Origin: Nodularia sphaerocarpa UHCC 0038
Lineage (GTDB): Bacteria; Cyanobacteriota; Cyanobacteriia; Cyanobacteriales; Nostocaceae
DNA: 64,000 nucleotides
Direction of reading: 5' to 3'
Assembly: GCF_022376295.1 (NCBI RefSeq)
Contig: NZ_CP060140.1
Coordinates: forward strand, 62,001-126,000
In this document: positions 26,758 to 36,390 of the stretch, piece by piece
Numbering within the stretch: position 1 is the stretch's first letter
Layout: the number at the start of each line of letters is the position of its first letter
Program-made: the position numbers and the translations under genes
Notes under the pieces: generated by a model
Databases searched by the model: none
The model's input: the letters and a program-made list of their open reading frames with translations, nothing else
What the model was told of the DNA's origin: nothing

Positions 26758-27398
26758 TTAGCTATCTCAAAGGGATTGTCGCTGGTATTCAAACAATTGG
26801 CGGGGGTCGCATGATGTTGACTCTCGAAGTGAATAATTTGGGGTATGATTTGCAAATTCCGCAACGTCTCGCAAAACATTTGCCAGAATCGGGCGGAGTC
26901 ACACAAATTTTTACCCATCTGCAAATTCGTGATGAAGTGCCGTTTCTCTACGGCTTTGGTTCACCCGCAGAAAGAGATTTGTTCCGCCAATTGCTGACTG
27001 TAAGCGGTATTGGTACTGCTAGTGCGATCGCACTTTTGGACACTTTGGAAGTTCCTGATTTAGTCCAAGCCATTATCGCCGCCAATACCCAAATCTTAAT
27101 TCAAGCCCCTGGTGTGGGCAAAAAAACCGCAGAGCGTATCTGTTTGGAATTGAAAAGTAAGTTAGTCGAATGGCGCAAATCAGCAGGCTTCTTCGTTGCT
27201 ACAGGCGGTCCCGCACCAGGGATTTTAGAGGAAGTGCAAATGACTCTTTTTGCTTTGGGATATAGCGCCGATGAAGTTAGTCACGCTTTACACGTCGTCA
27301 GTGAGGATATTGGACTCACAAAAGACGCTTACGTGGAAGATTGGATTAAACAGGCGATCGCGCATCTGAGCAGCAGCCAAGAAATGACTCATTCGTAG
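26754..27398 (+). CDS. ruvA: Holliday junction DNA helicase subunit RuvA
   Basis: Junction-binding subunit of RuvAB branch migration. N-terminal OB domain (MISYLKGIVAGIQTIG ... FLYGFGSPAERDLFRQLLTVSGIG), two helix-hairpin-helix motifs (SGIGTASAIALLD, PGVGKKTAERICLELKSKL), and the C-terminal RuvB-interacting domain (LFALGYSADEVSHAL). The start is ATG 26754 overlapping the spp stop; an upstream frame from 26706 is inside spp. 214 aa. Confidence 0.95.
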   Translation: MISYLKGIVAGIQTIGGGRMMLTLEVNNLGYDLQIPQRLAKHLPESGGVTQIFTHLQIRDEVPFLYGFGSPAERDLFRQLLTVSGIGTASAIALLDTLEVPDLVQAIIAANTQILIQAPGVGKKTAERICLELKSKLVEWRKSAGFFVATGGPAPGILEEVQMTLFALGYSADEVSHALHVVSEDIGLTKDAYVEDWIKQAIAHLSSSQEMTHS

Positions 27399-27480
27399 TT
27401 CGTAGTTCGTAATTCAGAAAGACTGGGTTTTCAGGCTGGCATCTATTTTTCTTAGTATTGGCTCTCTCTCATCTTCCTCT

Positions 27481-28647
27481 ATGTCTCAAGATCCTTACAG
27501 TTGGATAGAAGCATCTCTCGCAACTATTCATAAAGCCAACTGGTATCGCTCAGTACAAACAATCCACGGTCGCCCCGGTGCAACTGTGATTTTGGCTGGG
27601 GAAGAGGTAATTAATTTTGCCAGTAATGATTATTTGGGATTGGCTGGGGATGAACGCTTGACTAAAGCGGCAATTTGTGCTATTGAAAAAATGGGGACTG
27701 GTAGCACTGGTTCTCGCTTAATTAGTGGACATCGGGAATTACATCGGGAGTTGGAACAGGCGATCGCCGCTTGGAAACAAACAGAAGATGCGATAGTATT
27801 TAGTTCTGGGTATTTGGCAAATTTAGGTGCGATCGCCGCTTTAGTCGGTAAGCGTGATTTAATTTTATCTGACCAATACAATCATTCCAGTCTGAAAAAT
27901 GGGGCAATTCTTAGCGGTGCAGAAATCCTAGAATATCCCCACTGTGATATGGAAGCGCTAAAAACTCAACTGAGTCAGCAACGCCAAAACTACAGACGTT
28001 GTTTAATAATTACCGATAGCGTCTTCAGCATGGATGGTGATTTATGTCCATTACCAGAATTATTAGATATAGCAGAAGAATTTAGCTGTATGCTGCTCAT
28101 CGATGAAGCACATAGTACTGCTGTACTAGGAAAAACCGGTTCAGGGTGCGTCGAACATTTTCACAGCACAGGTAAGATTTTAATTCAAATTGGCACATTA
28201 AGTAAAGCCTTGGGCAGTTTAGGCGGCTATGTAGCGGCGAGCGCCAACCTAATAGATTATTTACGAAATCGCGCCCCCAGTTGGATTTACACCACAGCAC
28301 TTTCACCCGCAGACACCGCCGCAGCCTTAGCAGCAGTTAAGATAGTGCAACAAGAACCGCAACGTCTTGTGCAACTATGGCGTAATGTGGATTATTTAAA
28401 AAAGTTAATTGCAGAACAATTACCTCACCTGAAATTATTACCTACAGAATCACCCATACTATGTTTACAGTTACCCAGTGCAGCAGATGCACTCAGAGTT
28501 GATAAACAGCTAAGAAGTAAAGGCATTTTCGCCCCAGCAATTCGTCCCCCCACAGTTCCTACAAGTCGGTTGCGGATATCTGTGATGGCTACTCATGAAA
28601 CCGCACATATTGAAAAATTGGTATCAGTTCTCAGCGAGATTTTATAA
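27481..28647 (+). CDS. bioF: 8-amino-7-oxononanoate synthase
   Basis: PLP enzyme condensing pimeloyl-thioester with L-alanine in biotin synthesis. NFASNDYLGLAGDERL, GTGSTGSRLISGHRELH, the LIDEAHSTAVLG aspartate and the PLP lysine K242 in GTLSKALGSLGGYVAA define the alpha-oxoamine synthase family. 388 aa is typical. ATG 27481, 82 bp after ruvA; the gap holds a ttcgtag triplet repeat. Other family members (KBL, ALAS) are less likely given length and motif context. Confidence 0.9.
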   Translation: MSQDPYSWIEASLATIHKANWYRSVQTIHGRPGATVILAGEEVINFASNDYLGLAGDERLTKAAICAIEKMGTGSTGSRLISGHRELHRELEQAIAAWKQTEDAIVFSSGYLANLGAIAALVGKRDLILSDQYNHSSLKNGAILSGAEILEYPHCDMEALKTQLSQQRQNYRRCLIITDSVFSMDGDLCPLPELLDIAEEFSCMLLIDEAHSTAVLGKTGSGCVEHFHSTGKILIQIGTLSKALGSLGGYVAASANLIDYLRNRAPSWIYTTALSPADTAAALAAVKIVQQEPQRLVQLWRNVDYLKKLIAEQLPHLKLLPTESPILCLQLPSAADALRVDKQLRSKGIFAPAIRPPTVPTSRLRISVMATHETAHIEKLVSVLSEIL

Positions 28648-28730
28648 ATTCAGCCTTTGCTCAGAGTATCAGGGATTTAGCACAAACGCAGGTATTTGGA
28701 GGATATGAAAATATAGAGGAACGAACCGCT

Positions 28731-28778
28731 TTGGCGTTAGCCTCTCCCTCTTCTCCCAAAGGGAGAGGCTAACGCCAA
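28731..28778. repeat. Long perfect inverted repeat (19-bp arms)
   Basis: TTGGCGTTAGCCTCTCCCT at 28731-28749 is exactly complementary to 28760-28778 across a 10-nt spacer. Fragments of the same gttagcctc/gagacgctaacgc family recur near 49440-49475, 61905-61950 and 63840-63865. It is a dispersed palindromic repeat that could also terminate bioF. Confidence 0.8.
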
Positions 28779-29019
28779 GGGAGAAGGACACAAAGGAAGA
28801 TTTTGAGATAGATAACAATATTAATTAAACAATTTTGTTTTTGGTACAATCATCAAATTAAGGCAAGTCACTACTTCAGATTAATAAACTACACACCACT
28901 GTAGGTGATCGGAAAACTTCTTGCTCTATTGAATGTATCTGATTAGCAACTGCATAAGCTCACAATACAGATATCTATTCAGATACAGAAATAGTATCTT
29001 GGATATCTCAGGAGAGAAA

Positions 29020-30912
29020 ATGCTTCGATCAATTTACTCAGGAGAAGTTTACAATACCTTCAATGAGTTGAAGAATAAGGCTCTGAGAAACGAACCGAAA
29101 CGCGTCCAAGTTGGGAATGAGTTGAAAGAAATTCCTTCTCCTTTTCCATCACCGACAGATTGGCGAGATGAATGGATTTACTTTATTATGGTAGACCGTT
29201 TTAATAACCCATCCGGTGCGCCTAAAAGTGCTTGGAATGCTTTTGACGATGATGGTTTTTTAGGTGAAAAAGGTTTGGTTTTCCAAGGTGGTACTTTTGA
29301 AGGTATCCGTCAGCAATTAGACTACTTACAAAAATTAGGGGTGGGAGCAATTTGGCTGAGTCCTGGGTTGAAAAATTGCCAGTATAAACCTACCTACCAC
29401 GGCTATGGTATTCAAGATTTTTTACAAATTGATCCGCGATTCGCTACGAACAAAGAAAATCCAGAAAAGGAATTACAAGAACTAATTGATGAAGCTCATG
29501 CACGCGGAATTTATGTAATTTTTGATATTGTACTCAATCATGTCGGTAATGTTTTCAGCTATTTCATTGATGGCAAAGATGTTAAATCACCTCCATTCAT
29601 TGATGAACAGAATAATCCTTATAATATTAGGTGGCATGACAAAGAGGGAAACGCACAATGGATGAATGCACCCGTTGATGAATTTTATAACCTTGACTCT
29701 GATGCAGCAGTATGGCCTAAAGAACTTTGCAAAAATGAGTTCTTTCGCAGAAGAGGAACTAGAGATGAGACTGAACAAGGTGGCGATTTTACCGACTTGC
29801 GGGAGCTAGTTACTGATGTTCCAGAAGTACGTAATATCTTAATCAGGATTCATCAATATTTAATTGCCAAGTTTGATATTGACGGATTTCGCATTGATAC
29901 CTTGAGGTTTATTGAGCCAGAATTCGCCAGAATTTTTGGTAATGCGATGCACGAATTTGCTTTAAGTATTGGTAAGAAAAATTTCTTCTCTTTTGGTGAG
30001 ATATGGGCTGAAGAAAACAATACAGAGGAGAAAATTAGAGGTTTTATTGGTCGCAATGCAGATGAACCAGGTGAGTTGTTAGGTATTGATGCAGCACTTG
30101 ATTTTCCTTTATTCTTCCAACTCCCCAGTGTGTTGAAAGGCGGGAAAGCACCAAAAGCAGTAGTTGATGTGTATGAAAGGCGTAAGGAAAGTCTTCGGAG
30201 TATTATCAGTTCGCATGGAGATGTCAGCAAATTTTTTGTGACATTCCTCGATAACCATGATTTAAAGAGTCGTTTTTACTACAGTGACCCTAAAAATCCT
30301 CACCGATTTGATGACCAAGTAACTTTAGCTATTACCTGTTTGTTTGCTTTACAAGGGATACCTTGCATATACTACGGCACAGAACAGGGACTTAATGGTA
30401 CTGTTCCAGAGAATACCGAATTTGGTGATCTCGTAGTTCGTCAAGCTTTATGGGGTAAACCAGGAGGCGGCTTCAATCGTGACCACTCTTTCTATCAAGC
30501 AATTGCACAACTATCTAAATACCGCAAAACCCATCCTGCGCTGCGCTATGGTCGCCAGTATTTTCGTCCTATATCAGGCGATCGCATTAATTATGCCATT
30601 TCACCCGACAATTCTGGTGTCCTGGCGTTCTCTCGCATCTTGAATGAGACAGAAGTGGTTGTGGTAGCGAATACGAACACAGAACTTACTCAATCTGTTT
30701 ATGTAATAGTTGATGACAATCTCCATTCTGAAAACCCTACTTTCAAGATTTTATTTAGCAATAAATCTAGGGATAACAGCATTGAACCGGAAAAAGTTGA
30801 AGAACATCACGGTGTCAAGATCACAGAAGTTAATGGTCAAAAGAATTATGGGCCAGTACGAGTGATGAAAGTAACTCTCCAACCGATGGAAGTACAAATC
30901 TTAGTCAAATAG
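29020..30912 (+). CDS. GH13 alpha-amylase family glycosidase
   Basis: Cytosolic (no signal peptide) alpha-glucan-active enzyme, 630 aa. The four GH13 regions are intact: DIVLNH, GFRIDTLRF with nucleophile Asp293, FGEIW with acid/base Glu327, and FLDNHD with transition-state Asp414. HGYGIQDFLQID, and the GIPCIYYGTEQGL loop after region IV, fit alpha-amylase/neopullulanase-type enzymes. The start is ATG 29020 with AGGAGA five bases upstream; the frame continues to 28933 without support. Substrate is probably glycogen or maltodextrin (inferred). Confidence 0.9.
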   Translation: MLRSIYSGEVYNTFNELKNKALRNEPKRVQVGNELKEIPSPFPSPTDWRDEWIYFIMVDRFNNPSGAPKSAWNAFDDDGFLGEKGLVFQGGTFEGIRQQLDYLQKLGVGAIWLSPGLKNCQYKPTYHGYGIQDFLQIDPRFATNKENPEKELQELIDEAHARGIYVIFDIVLNHVGNVFSYFIDGKDVKSPPFIDEQNNPYNIRWHDKEGNAQWMNAPVDEFYNLDSDAAVWPKELCKNEFFRRRGTRDETEQGGDFTDLRELVTDVPEVRNILIRIHQYLIAKFDIDGFRIDTLRFIEPEFARIFGNAMHEFALSIGKKNFFSFGEIWAEENNTEEKIRGFIGRNADEPGELLGIDAALDFPLFFQLPSVLKGGKAPKAVVDVYERRKESLRSIISSHGDVSKFFVTFLDNHDLKSRFYYSDPKNPHRFDDQVTLAITCLFALQGIPCIYYGTEQGLNGTVPENTEFGDLVVRQALWGKPGGGFNRDHSFYQAIAQLSKYRKTHPALRYGRQYFRPISGDRINYAISPDNSGVLAFSRILNETEVVVVANTNTELTQSVYVIVDDNLHSENPTFKILFSNKSRDNSIEPEKVEEHHGVKITEVNGQKNYGPVRVMKVTLQPMEVQILVK

Positions 30913-30919
30913 GAATAAC

Positions 30920-30956
30920 ATATTTGAGGCTTTCAATTAGTCAAAGTCTCAAATAT
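30920..30956. terminator. Bidirectional terminator between amylase and CHAT-WD40 gene
   Basis: ATATTTGAG and CTCAAATAT form a 9-bp stem, extended internally by CTTT/AAAG. It sits in the 53-bp gap between two convergent genes. Confidence 0.65.
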
Positions 30957-30965
30957 ATTACTTCA

Positions 30966-33900
30966 TCATTGTTGGGCGATGGGGCGTATCCCGTCGCATA
31001 AACTTTTTTCATCAGGTTTCACATTGGGATTATTCTGCAAATAATCTCGCGCCCAATCACAACCACGCACCAGTAATTGATCTAAATCATCTAAATATAA
31101 ATGCCAAAGCACGATATCATGTCTGCTACCTGTGGCTAGAGTCTTACCATCAAGACTAAAGCGCACACTCCAAACTGCATCTTTATAGCCTCGCAGGGTA
31201 CGCAATTCTTGACCGTCAATGCTCCAGATTTTTACAGTATTATCACCACTGGCAGTGGCAATAAATTTACCATCTGGGCTGAAGGTAACATTGTGAACAA
31301 CATTTTTATGTCCTTCCAAAGTTTGCGTTTTTTGACCGTCAATGCTCCAGATTTTTACAGTATTATCCCAACTGGCACTAGCAATCAGCTTACTATCTGG
31401 GCTGAAGGTGACGTTGTTGATCCCACTTGTATGTCCCGTTAAAGTGTTCTGTAATTGACCATCAATACTCCAAATTTTCACTTTTGTGTCCCAACCAGCC
31501 GTGGCAATTCGCTTACCGTCTGGGCTGAACACTGCGCTATTAACTACACTATTATGACCTTTAAGAGTTTGACGTAATGTGCCATCTCGATTCCAGAGTT
31601 TGACAGTTTTATCCTCACTAGCCGTAGCAATTAACTGACCATCTGGGCTAAAATTGACACTCCAGACTGTATCTTGGTGTCCTGTAAGAGTTTTCTGTAA
31701 TGTACCGTCTAGATTCCAGAGTTTGGCGGTTTTATCCCAACTCGTCGTCGCAATTAACTTACCGTCTGGGCTGAAATTCAGCTTATTTACCCTGCCTAGA
31801 TGCCCGTTGAAGGTTCGCAGTTCTTGAAGTTTATCCCCTACAATACTCCAGAGTTTGGCGGTTTTATCCCAACTAGCCGTAGCAATGTACTTACCATTTG
31901 GGCTAAATACTACGTCGAAGACCTCATCTTCATGACCCCGGACAATAATGCTGTTAGGACTGTTGAGTTTCCAGATTTTAGCCGTTTTGTCATTACCAGC
32001 TGTAGCGATGGATGTGCCATCAGGACTAAAGGCGACGCTATTAACTGCATCAGTGTGTCCGTAAAGGGTTTTTAGTTCTTGACCGTTGCGGTTCCAAAGT
32101 TTGACAGTTTTGTCACCACTAGCTGTAGCAATCAGTTTACCGTCGGGACTGAATATCACACTGTTCACCCCATTTTGATGACCTATGAGGGTTTGCAATT
32201 CTTTTCCGTCTAAACTCCAAATTTTGACAGTTCTATCAGCGCTGGCTGTAGCAATTTGCTTTCCATCTGGGCTAAAACTGACGCTCCAGATTATATCTTG
32301 ATGTCCGCTAAAAGTTTGCAATTCTTCGCCATCAAGATTCCAGAGTCTCATGGTGTTGTCCCAACCGACAGTAGCAATTAGCTTACCGTCTGGGCTAAAG
32401 GTGACGCTGTTGACCTTATCTTTATGTTTGTCAAGAGTGTGCAGGAGTTTACCGTCCCGACTCCAGAGTTTAACTGTGTTGTCCCAACTAGCAGTAGCAA
32501 GTAACTGACTATTAGGACTAAAGGCGACTTCCAAAACTGCTTCTTTATGTTTGTCAAGAGTGTGGAGGAGTTTACCGTCTCGACTCCATATTTTTGCTGT
32601 TTTGTCCCAACTGCCGGTAGCTATGAGTGTACCGTCCGGGCTGAAGGCGACGCTATTAAAACCCTCTCCTTGATTTTCTGTGAGCATGACTGACTCTTTT
32701 TTGCCGTCGAGACTCCGAATTATGACCGTTCTATCTCTACTCGCTGTGGCAATAAATTTACCATCTGGGCTAAAACTGACACTCTCTAGCATTCCATCAT
32801 GTTCTGCTAAACGATTTTTCTCTCTGACGAAGTTGATGGACTGTTGTAGAGTTTCGGTAACTTGAGTTCGAGTTTCGGTATCAATTCCCTCAGTGCCTTT
32901 GATGCGGCTACCAGCTGTAATACTGGCAATTAACCCATCGAATTCTCGATTTGCATTAAGCAAGCTTTCGGCTGATGATCTGATTGCTTTAGTTTCGCTC
33001 ATCCGTGCCTTTTGTCCTTGCAACCAAGCAACCCCAGCCAGACCAAGGGCTAAGATTAAGCCCGTGACTAGGGATGAAATCGCTAGTTTACGTCTGTGCT
33101 GCTGCTGTTTAACCTCAACTTCTTTCAGTTCCCAACTTTGCTGAATAAACCTAGCTTCATTTGTATTGAGTTCTTGTGAGCGTTGCAATTGCCATTCTTG
33201 GGCATCTGTCAATGCCTTACCTCGTAATAGCGCCTGTTGATCATGTCCATTATTTTCCCATTGGCGAATTGCTAAACGCAATTGTTCTCGCCAGCGCAGA
33301 AAGTCACCATCCTCAAGTAGCCACTCTTCCAGTCGTCCCCAGCTTCTAATTAAGGCTTCATGGACAATTTCTACAGTTTCTTTTTCTGTGGACTCATTAC
33401 GGTTGGTCACTACTAGACGTGAAGAAGCAAGTTGTGTGACTAAATCCCAGTTTTCTGTCCTCACTTCCTCACGAGTTGTCAACCGTCGGGTAGCTTCTGT
33501 GTCATCTCCTAAACGTACTAATTGGATAAATATTTGTTGCGCCCTTTGCCTATCTGCTTCGGTTAACTGGGCATAGACAGCCTCAGCATGGTTAGCCAAG
33601 GCTTCTTCTACACCACCAATTTCTTGATAAGCCTGATGAGTTAAGAGCCTATTTTGCTGTTTTGACCATAACTGGGTAAGGGCAAACTCAAGTAACGGCA
33701 AATGTCCTGGTTGTTGGTCTATCTCGTCGATTAATTGATTGGTTAATCCTGCTTCTAGTCCTATCTGCATTTTTTTGGCAGGTTCTTCTATCACCCGACG
33801 CAATTCCTTTCTATTCATTGGGCCAAGGTTCTGCACTGCTCCTTGCAAGGCATCACTAAAGCGGCGGTAAGAAAGGGCATAGCTGTAAAAGTCAGCCCGC

Positions 33901-35597
33901 AGGGTTAAAACGATGGTGAAGGCGGGAGTTAAACTATAAGCATTGAGTAATAAATCTAAAAAAGGCTGACGTTGTGGTTCTGGACAAAGGGTGTAAAGTT
34001 CCTCAAACTGATCTGCTATGAGTAGTAAACGAGTGCCAAATTCATGCTGGACAAACTTTTCTAGGATGCTGTGTAGTAATTGGTGGTTTTGCTCTAAGGC
34101 GATCGCTAAATCTAATTCTAGTAAGCGAGTAGTGGTATGATCTTTTGCCAACTCTAGTATATTTTCTAGGGAAACAGAGGGACAACACTGCCGTAAACTC
34201 ACTAATGCAGTCGCCAAAGCTTCAAAGGGATTTTTCCCTGGACGAAAAGAAAAGATTTGCCATTGCACATTTGGGTCTTGTCGCAACTGGGGAGTCAACC
34301 CAGCAAATACTAAACTAGACTTACCACTGCCACTAGCTCCCACTACAGCCACAAACCGCTTTTTTTTCACCGCCTTGACTAAATTAGCCGTGAATTTTTC
34401 TCTGCCAAAAAATAAGTGTGCATCCTCCTCTTGGAAGGCAAATAAACCGCGATAGGGACAAGGGGATATGCCGCCTAACTGTAACCAAGTTGGTGGTTGT
34501 ACAGATGGGTTTTGACAAATCACGGGTAACCAAGAAGCACCAGGAAAATTATCCTCTAAACCTTGTAACTGCCTGCGTGCGTGCTGAATAGCTAGATATA
34601 AAGGCTTGTGTTCAATGGCAAAAGCCTGGAGAAAATTTTGAAAAAATACCTGTGCTACATAATTCGGCACCGGCTCCCGCATCACAATCACCTGGGCAAT
34701 ATGTAATCTCCCCAAAGCATTCGCCAATCCCAGTCCATCACAGGAGTTGAAAATTGCTAGCTTTAAACCTTTTTCAATCGCTGCAATCAAAGCTTCTTCT
34801 AACTGTTCTATTGTCAGACTGTTATTTATCTGATTTTCATTGATGTAAATTCTGCCTGTGTCACCTTCGGTTTGACTATGACCTGCAAAAAACAGAATAT
34901 CCCAGCCTCTAGAGTCCCAAAGCTGCCTGTTGAATTCTTGACGCGAGGGATTGTTGAGAGAAACAACTTCTGCAATATTGTCTAAGCTTTTGAGAAAAGT
35001 TGTTTCTGTCTGCAAATCGATGCCTTGGCTATTCCCCAAAATCGCTAAGATTCTGACTTGAATTCTTGTGAATGTTGGCTGTAAACATTCTCGCCGTTGA
35101 TACTCTGGCCTGGAGAGAGCTAGTTCTGCTTTGGGATAATCCTTCAAAAAATCCCAACTATGCAAGGGTAAGCGTCGCAGATTGTCATCGTTGGTTTCTA
35201 TAATTACTCGAATTTCTTCTGCTGGGTTTAGTTGCGATCGCAATTTTCGCTCAATTGTCAGAAACTCCGTAGATTTCAGCCAAGTATTAATGTTCTCTTC
35301 TAACTTTTGGCATAATTCATCAAAATCGAGCAGAGAAACGTTAGTGATAGCTCCTGCTTCTATTTCCAGTTTGTCATCTTCCTCCAAGTCTTGAGAACGC
35401 AGTGATTGACGACTACACAGAGCCTGATAAATTGATCGCCAGTTTCTATATAGTTCTACCAAGTTTGGATCTGCGGGCAAGCTACCAATAAATTGCTCTG
35501 GGGGCAGATGCTCATCTGAGCGAATTTGCGCGGTAACGCTGGGAAATCCATTGTGCAAGTCGCCATTTCCCAGATTGATGACAACTGTTTTGCTCAT
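30966..35597 (-). CDS. CHAT protease - STAND NTPase - TM - WD40 (14 repeats) protein
   Basis: 1543-aa multidomain sensor/effector. Residues about 120-365 form a CHAT caspase-like domain with His240 (FFAGHSQTE) and Cys286 (FNSCDGLG), so the dyad is intact. PYRGLFAFQEEDAHLFFGRE opens an nSTAND1-type NTPase with Walker A GASGSGKSS (420-428) and Walker B LLIADQFEEL. A single hydrophobic segment (LAISSLVTGLILALGLAGVAWL) follows near 880. The C-terminal third has 14 WD40 repeats of FSPDGK-IATAS-D-TVKIW form, enough for two seven-bladed propellers. The expected model is ligand sensing by the propellers, oligomerisation by STAND and proteolysis by CHAT, as in NLR-like systems. Possible role: defence or regulated cell death. 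No adjacent substrate gene is recognised. Confidence 0.9.
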   Translation of the reverse strand: MSKTVVINLGNGDLHNGFPSVTAQIRSDEHLPPEQFIGSLPADPNLVELYRNWRSIYQALCSRQSLRSQDLEEDDKLEIEAGAITNVSLLDFDELCQKLEENINTWLKSTEFLTIERKLRSQLNPAEEIRVIIETNDDNLRRLPLHSWDFLKDYPKAELALSRPEYQRRECLQPTFTRIQVRILAILGNSQGIDLQTETTFLKSLDNIAEVVSLNNPSRQEFNRQLWDSRGWDILFFAGHSQTEGDTGRIYINENQINNSLTIEQLEEALIAAIEKGLKLAIFNSCDGLGLANALGRLHIAQVIVMREPVPNYVAQVFFQNFLQAFAIEHKPLYLAIQHARRQLQGLEDNFPGASWLPVICQNPSVQPPTWLQLGGISPCPYRGLFAFQEEDAHLFFGREKFTANLVKAVKKKRFVAVVGASGSGKSSLVFAGLTPQLRQDPNVQWQIFSFRPGKNPFEALATALVSLRQCCPSVSLENILELAKDHTTTRLLELDLAIALEQNHQLLHSILEKFVQHEFGTRLLLIADQFEELYTLCPEPQRQPFLDLLLNAYSLTPAFTIVLTLRADFYSYALSYRRFSDALQGAVQNLGPMNRKELRRVIEEPAKKMQIGLEAGLTNQLIDEIDQQPGHLPLLEFALTQLWSKQQNRLLTHQAYQEIGGVEEALANHAEAVYAQLTEADRQRAQQIFIQLVRLGDDTEATRRLTTREEVRTENWDLVTQLASSRLVVTNRNESTEKETVEIVHEALIRSWGRLEEWLLEDGDFLRWREQLRLAIRQWENNGHDQQALLRGKALTDAQEWQLQRSQELNTNEARFIQQSWELKEVEVKQQQHRRKLAISSLVTGLILALGLAGVAWLQGQKARMSETKAIRSSAESLLNANREFDGLIASITAGSRIKGTEGIDTETRTQVTETLQQSINFVREKNRLAEHDGMLESVSFSPDGKFIATASRDRTVIIRSLDGKKESVMLTENQGEGFNSVAFSPDGTLIATGSWDKTAKIWSRDGKLLHTLDKHKEAVLEVAFSPNSQLLATASWDNTVKLWSRDGKLLHTLDKHKDKVNSVTFSPDGKLIATVGWDNTMRLWNLDGEELQTFSGHQDIIWSVSFSPDGKQIATASADRTVKIWSLDGKELQTLIGHQNGVNSVIFSPDGKLIATASGDKTVKLWNRNGQELKTLYGHTDAVNSVAFSPDGTSIATAGNDKTAKIWKLNSPNSIIVRGHEDEVFDVVFSPNGKYIATASWDKTAKLWSIVGDKLQELRTFNGHLGRVNKLNFSPDGKLIATTSWDKTAKLWNLDGTLQKTLTGHQDTVWSVNFSPDGQLIATASEDKTVKLWNRDGTLRQTLKGHNSVVNSAVFSPDGKRIATAGWDTKVKIWSIDGQLQNTLTGHTSGINNVTFSPDSKLIASASWDNTVKIWSIDGQKTQTLEGHKNVVHNVTFSPDGKFIATASGDNTVKIWSIDGQELRTLRGYKDAVWSVRFSLDGKTLATGSRHDIVLWHLYLDDLDQLLVRGCDWARDYLQNNPNVKPDEKSLCDGIRPIAQQ

Positions 35598-35740
35598 TAT
35601 TTATAAGGATAAAGTTGATTTTGTAAGTATACTATCATATATAAGCTAAATTAAGAGTTATAGCGCATTTTTAAGAGTTTTTTGCAGAAATAATCCTTTT
35701 TATTAGTTAAACTTGATTAGACGGGGTGAAATGAGCAGTG

Positions 35741-35872
35741 GATACTGTTGGCGAAAGTATGACAAACGCACAAACAAAAGTATTACAACTAAAAGCCGCA
35801 ACGACAGATTGAAGGTTTGAGCTTACGTAATACTTGTATTTACAAATATGTAGTACATTCGCCAACAGTATC
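35741..35872. mobile_element. 132-bp element with nested inverted repeats (MITE-like)
   Basis: Outer arms GATACTGTTGGCGAA (35741-35755) and TTCGCCAACAGTATC (35858-35872) are a perfect 15-bp inverted repeat. Inside, AAGTATTAC and GTAATACTT form a second perfect 9-bp pair. No transposase and no obvious target duplication. It lies upstream of the CHAT-WD40 gene. Confidence 0.5.
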
Positions 35873-35880
35873 GATTAAAA

Positions 35881-36060
35881 ATGAGAAAGTTAGACCCTAT
35901 CGGCGCTATTACTCAAGCGCTGAACCCAAATAATGGCAATATTATTCGGGCTACTCAAAAATTCAGCTGCCATTCCGACCCCAGGACTGTGATTATATAT
36001 GACGCTAACCGCGTCGATTTGCAAGGTGCTTTGACCAGGCAGCTTGATGATTTGATTTAA
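35881..36060 (+). CDS. Small ORF of unknown function (59 aa)
   Basis: ATG 35881 to TAA 36060, reading MRKLDPIGAITQALNPNNG at the start and ALTRQLDDLI at the end, with protein-like composition. It starts eight bases after the MITE-like element. No ribosome site and no recognised family; it could be a gene fragment. Confidence 0.3.
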   Translation: MRKLDPIGAITQALNPNNGNIIRATQKFSCHSDPRTVIIYDANRVDLQGALTRQLDDLI

Positions 36061-36217
36061 CAATTTACAAAAAATTTTGCTGGACGTATGAAAGCCACTT
36101 GGCTTAAGACAGTGTATGAAATACGACTCGTGCAGATTTATCCGCCGTGGTAAAATAAAAATAGTGGTTAGGGTATTCAACCACTTTAAAATGTCATTAT
36201 GTCATCAATGGATGTAG

Positions 36218-36390
36218 TTATATCGTCGGTATTACATCTGGCAATTCATCCTGCACCAGCCGCAGGGGGGGATACTGCTAGGCAGCAATGGTCGTTAGCA
36301 TAGTACAAGAACCCACGACAATGAATATTAAGCTCATACCTGCTTGAGTTCCTGTACCGATAATTTTTCCGATACTGACTGCTAATTGAT
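36218..36390 (-). pseudogene. C-terminal relic of an MFS transporter gene
   Basis: One frame reads LAVSIGKIIGTGTQAGMSLI, then FIVVGSCTMLTTIAA, an in-frame TAG (36278-36280), then QYPPLRLVQDELPDVI and a TAA at 36218. Glycine-rich loop, transmembrane stretch and the final RLV(E/Q)DELPD tail resemble the C-terminus of cyanobacterial major-facilitator exporters. The upstream part is gone: the frame runs into the first copy of the cassette repeat unit, so this marks a recombination junction. Confidence 0.5.

Noticed and set aside
31209..33576. Plus-strand ORFs inside the CHAT-WD40 gene
   Set aside because: They are antisense shadows created by the repetitive WD40 coding sequence.
35890..36180. 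Minus-strand ORF of 96 aa
   Set aside because: Composition is not protein-like, it overlaps the better plus-strand 59-aa ORF, and no ribosome site precedes it.
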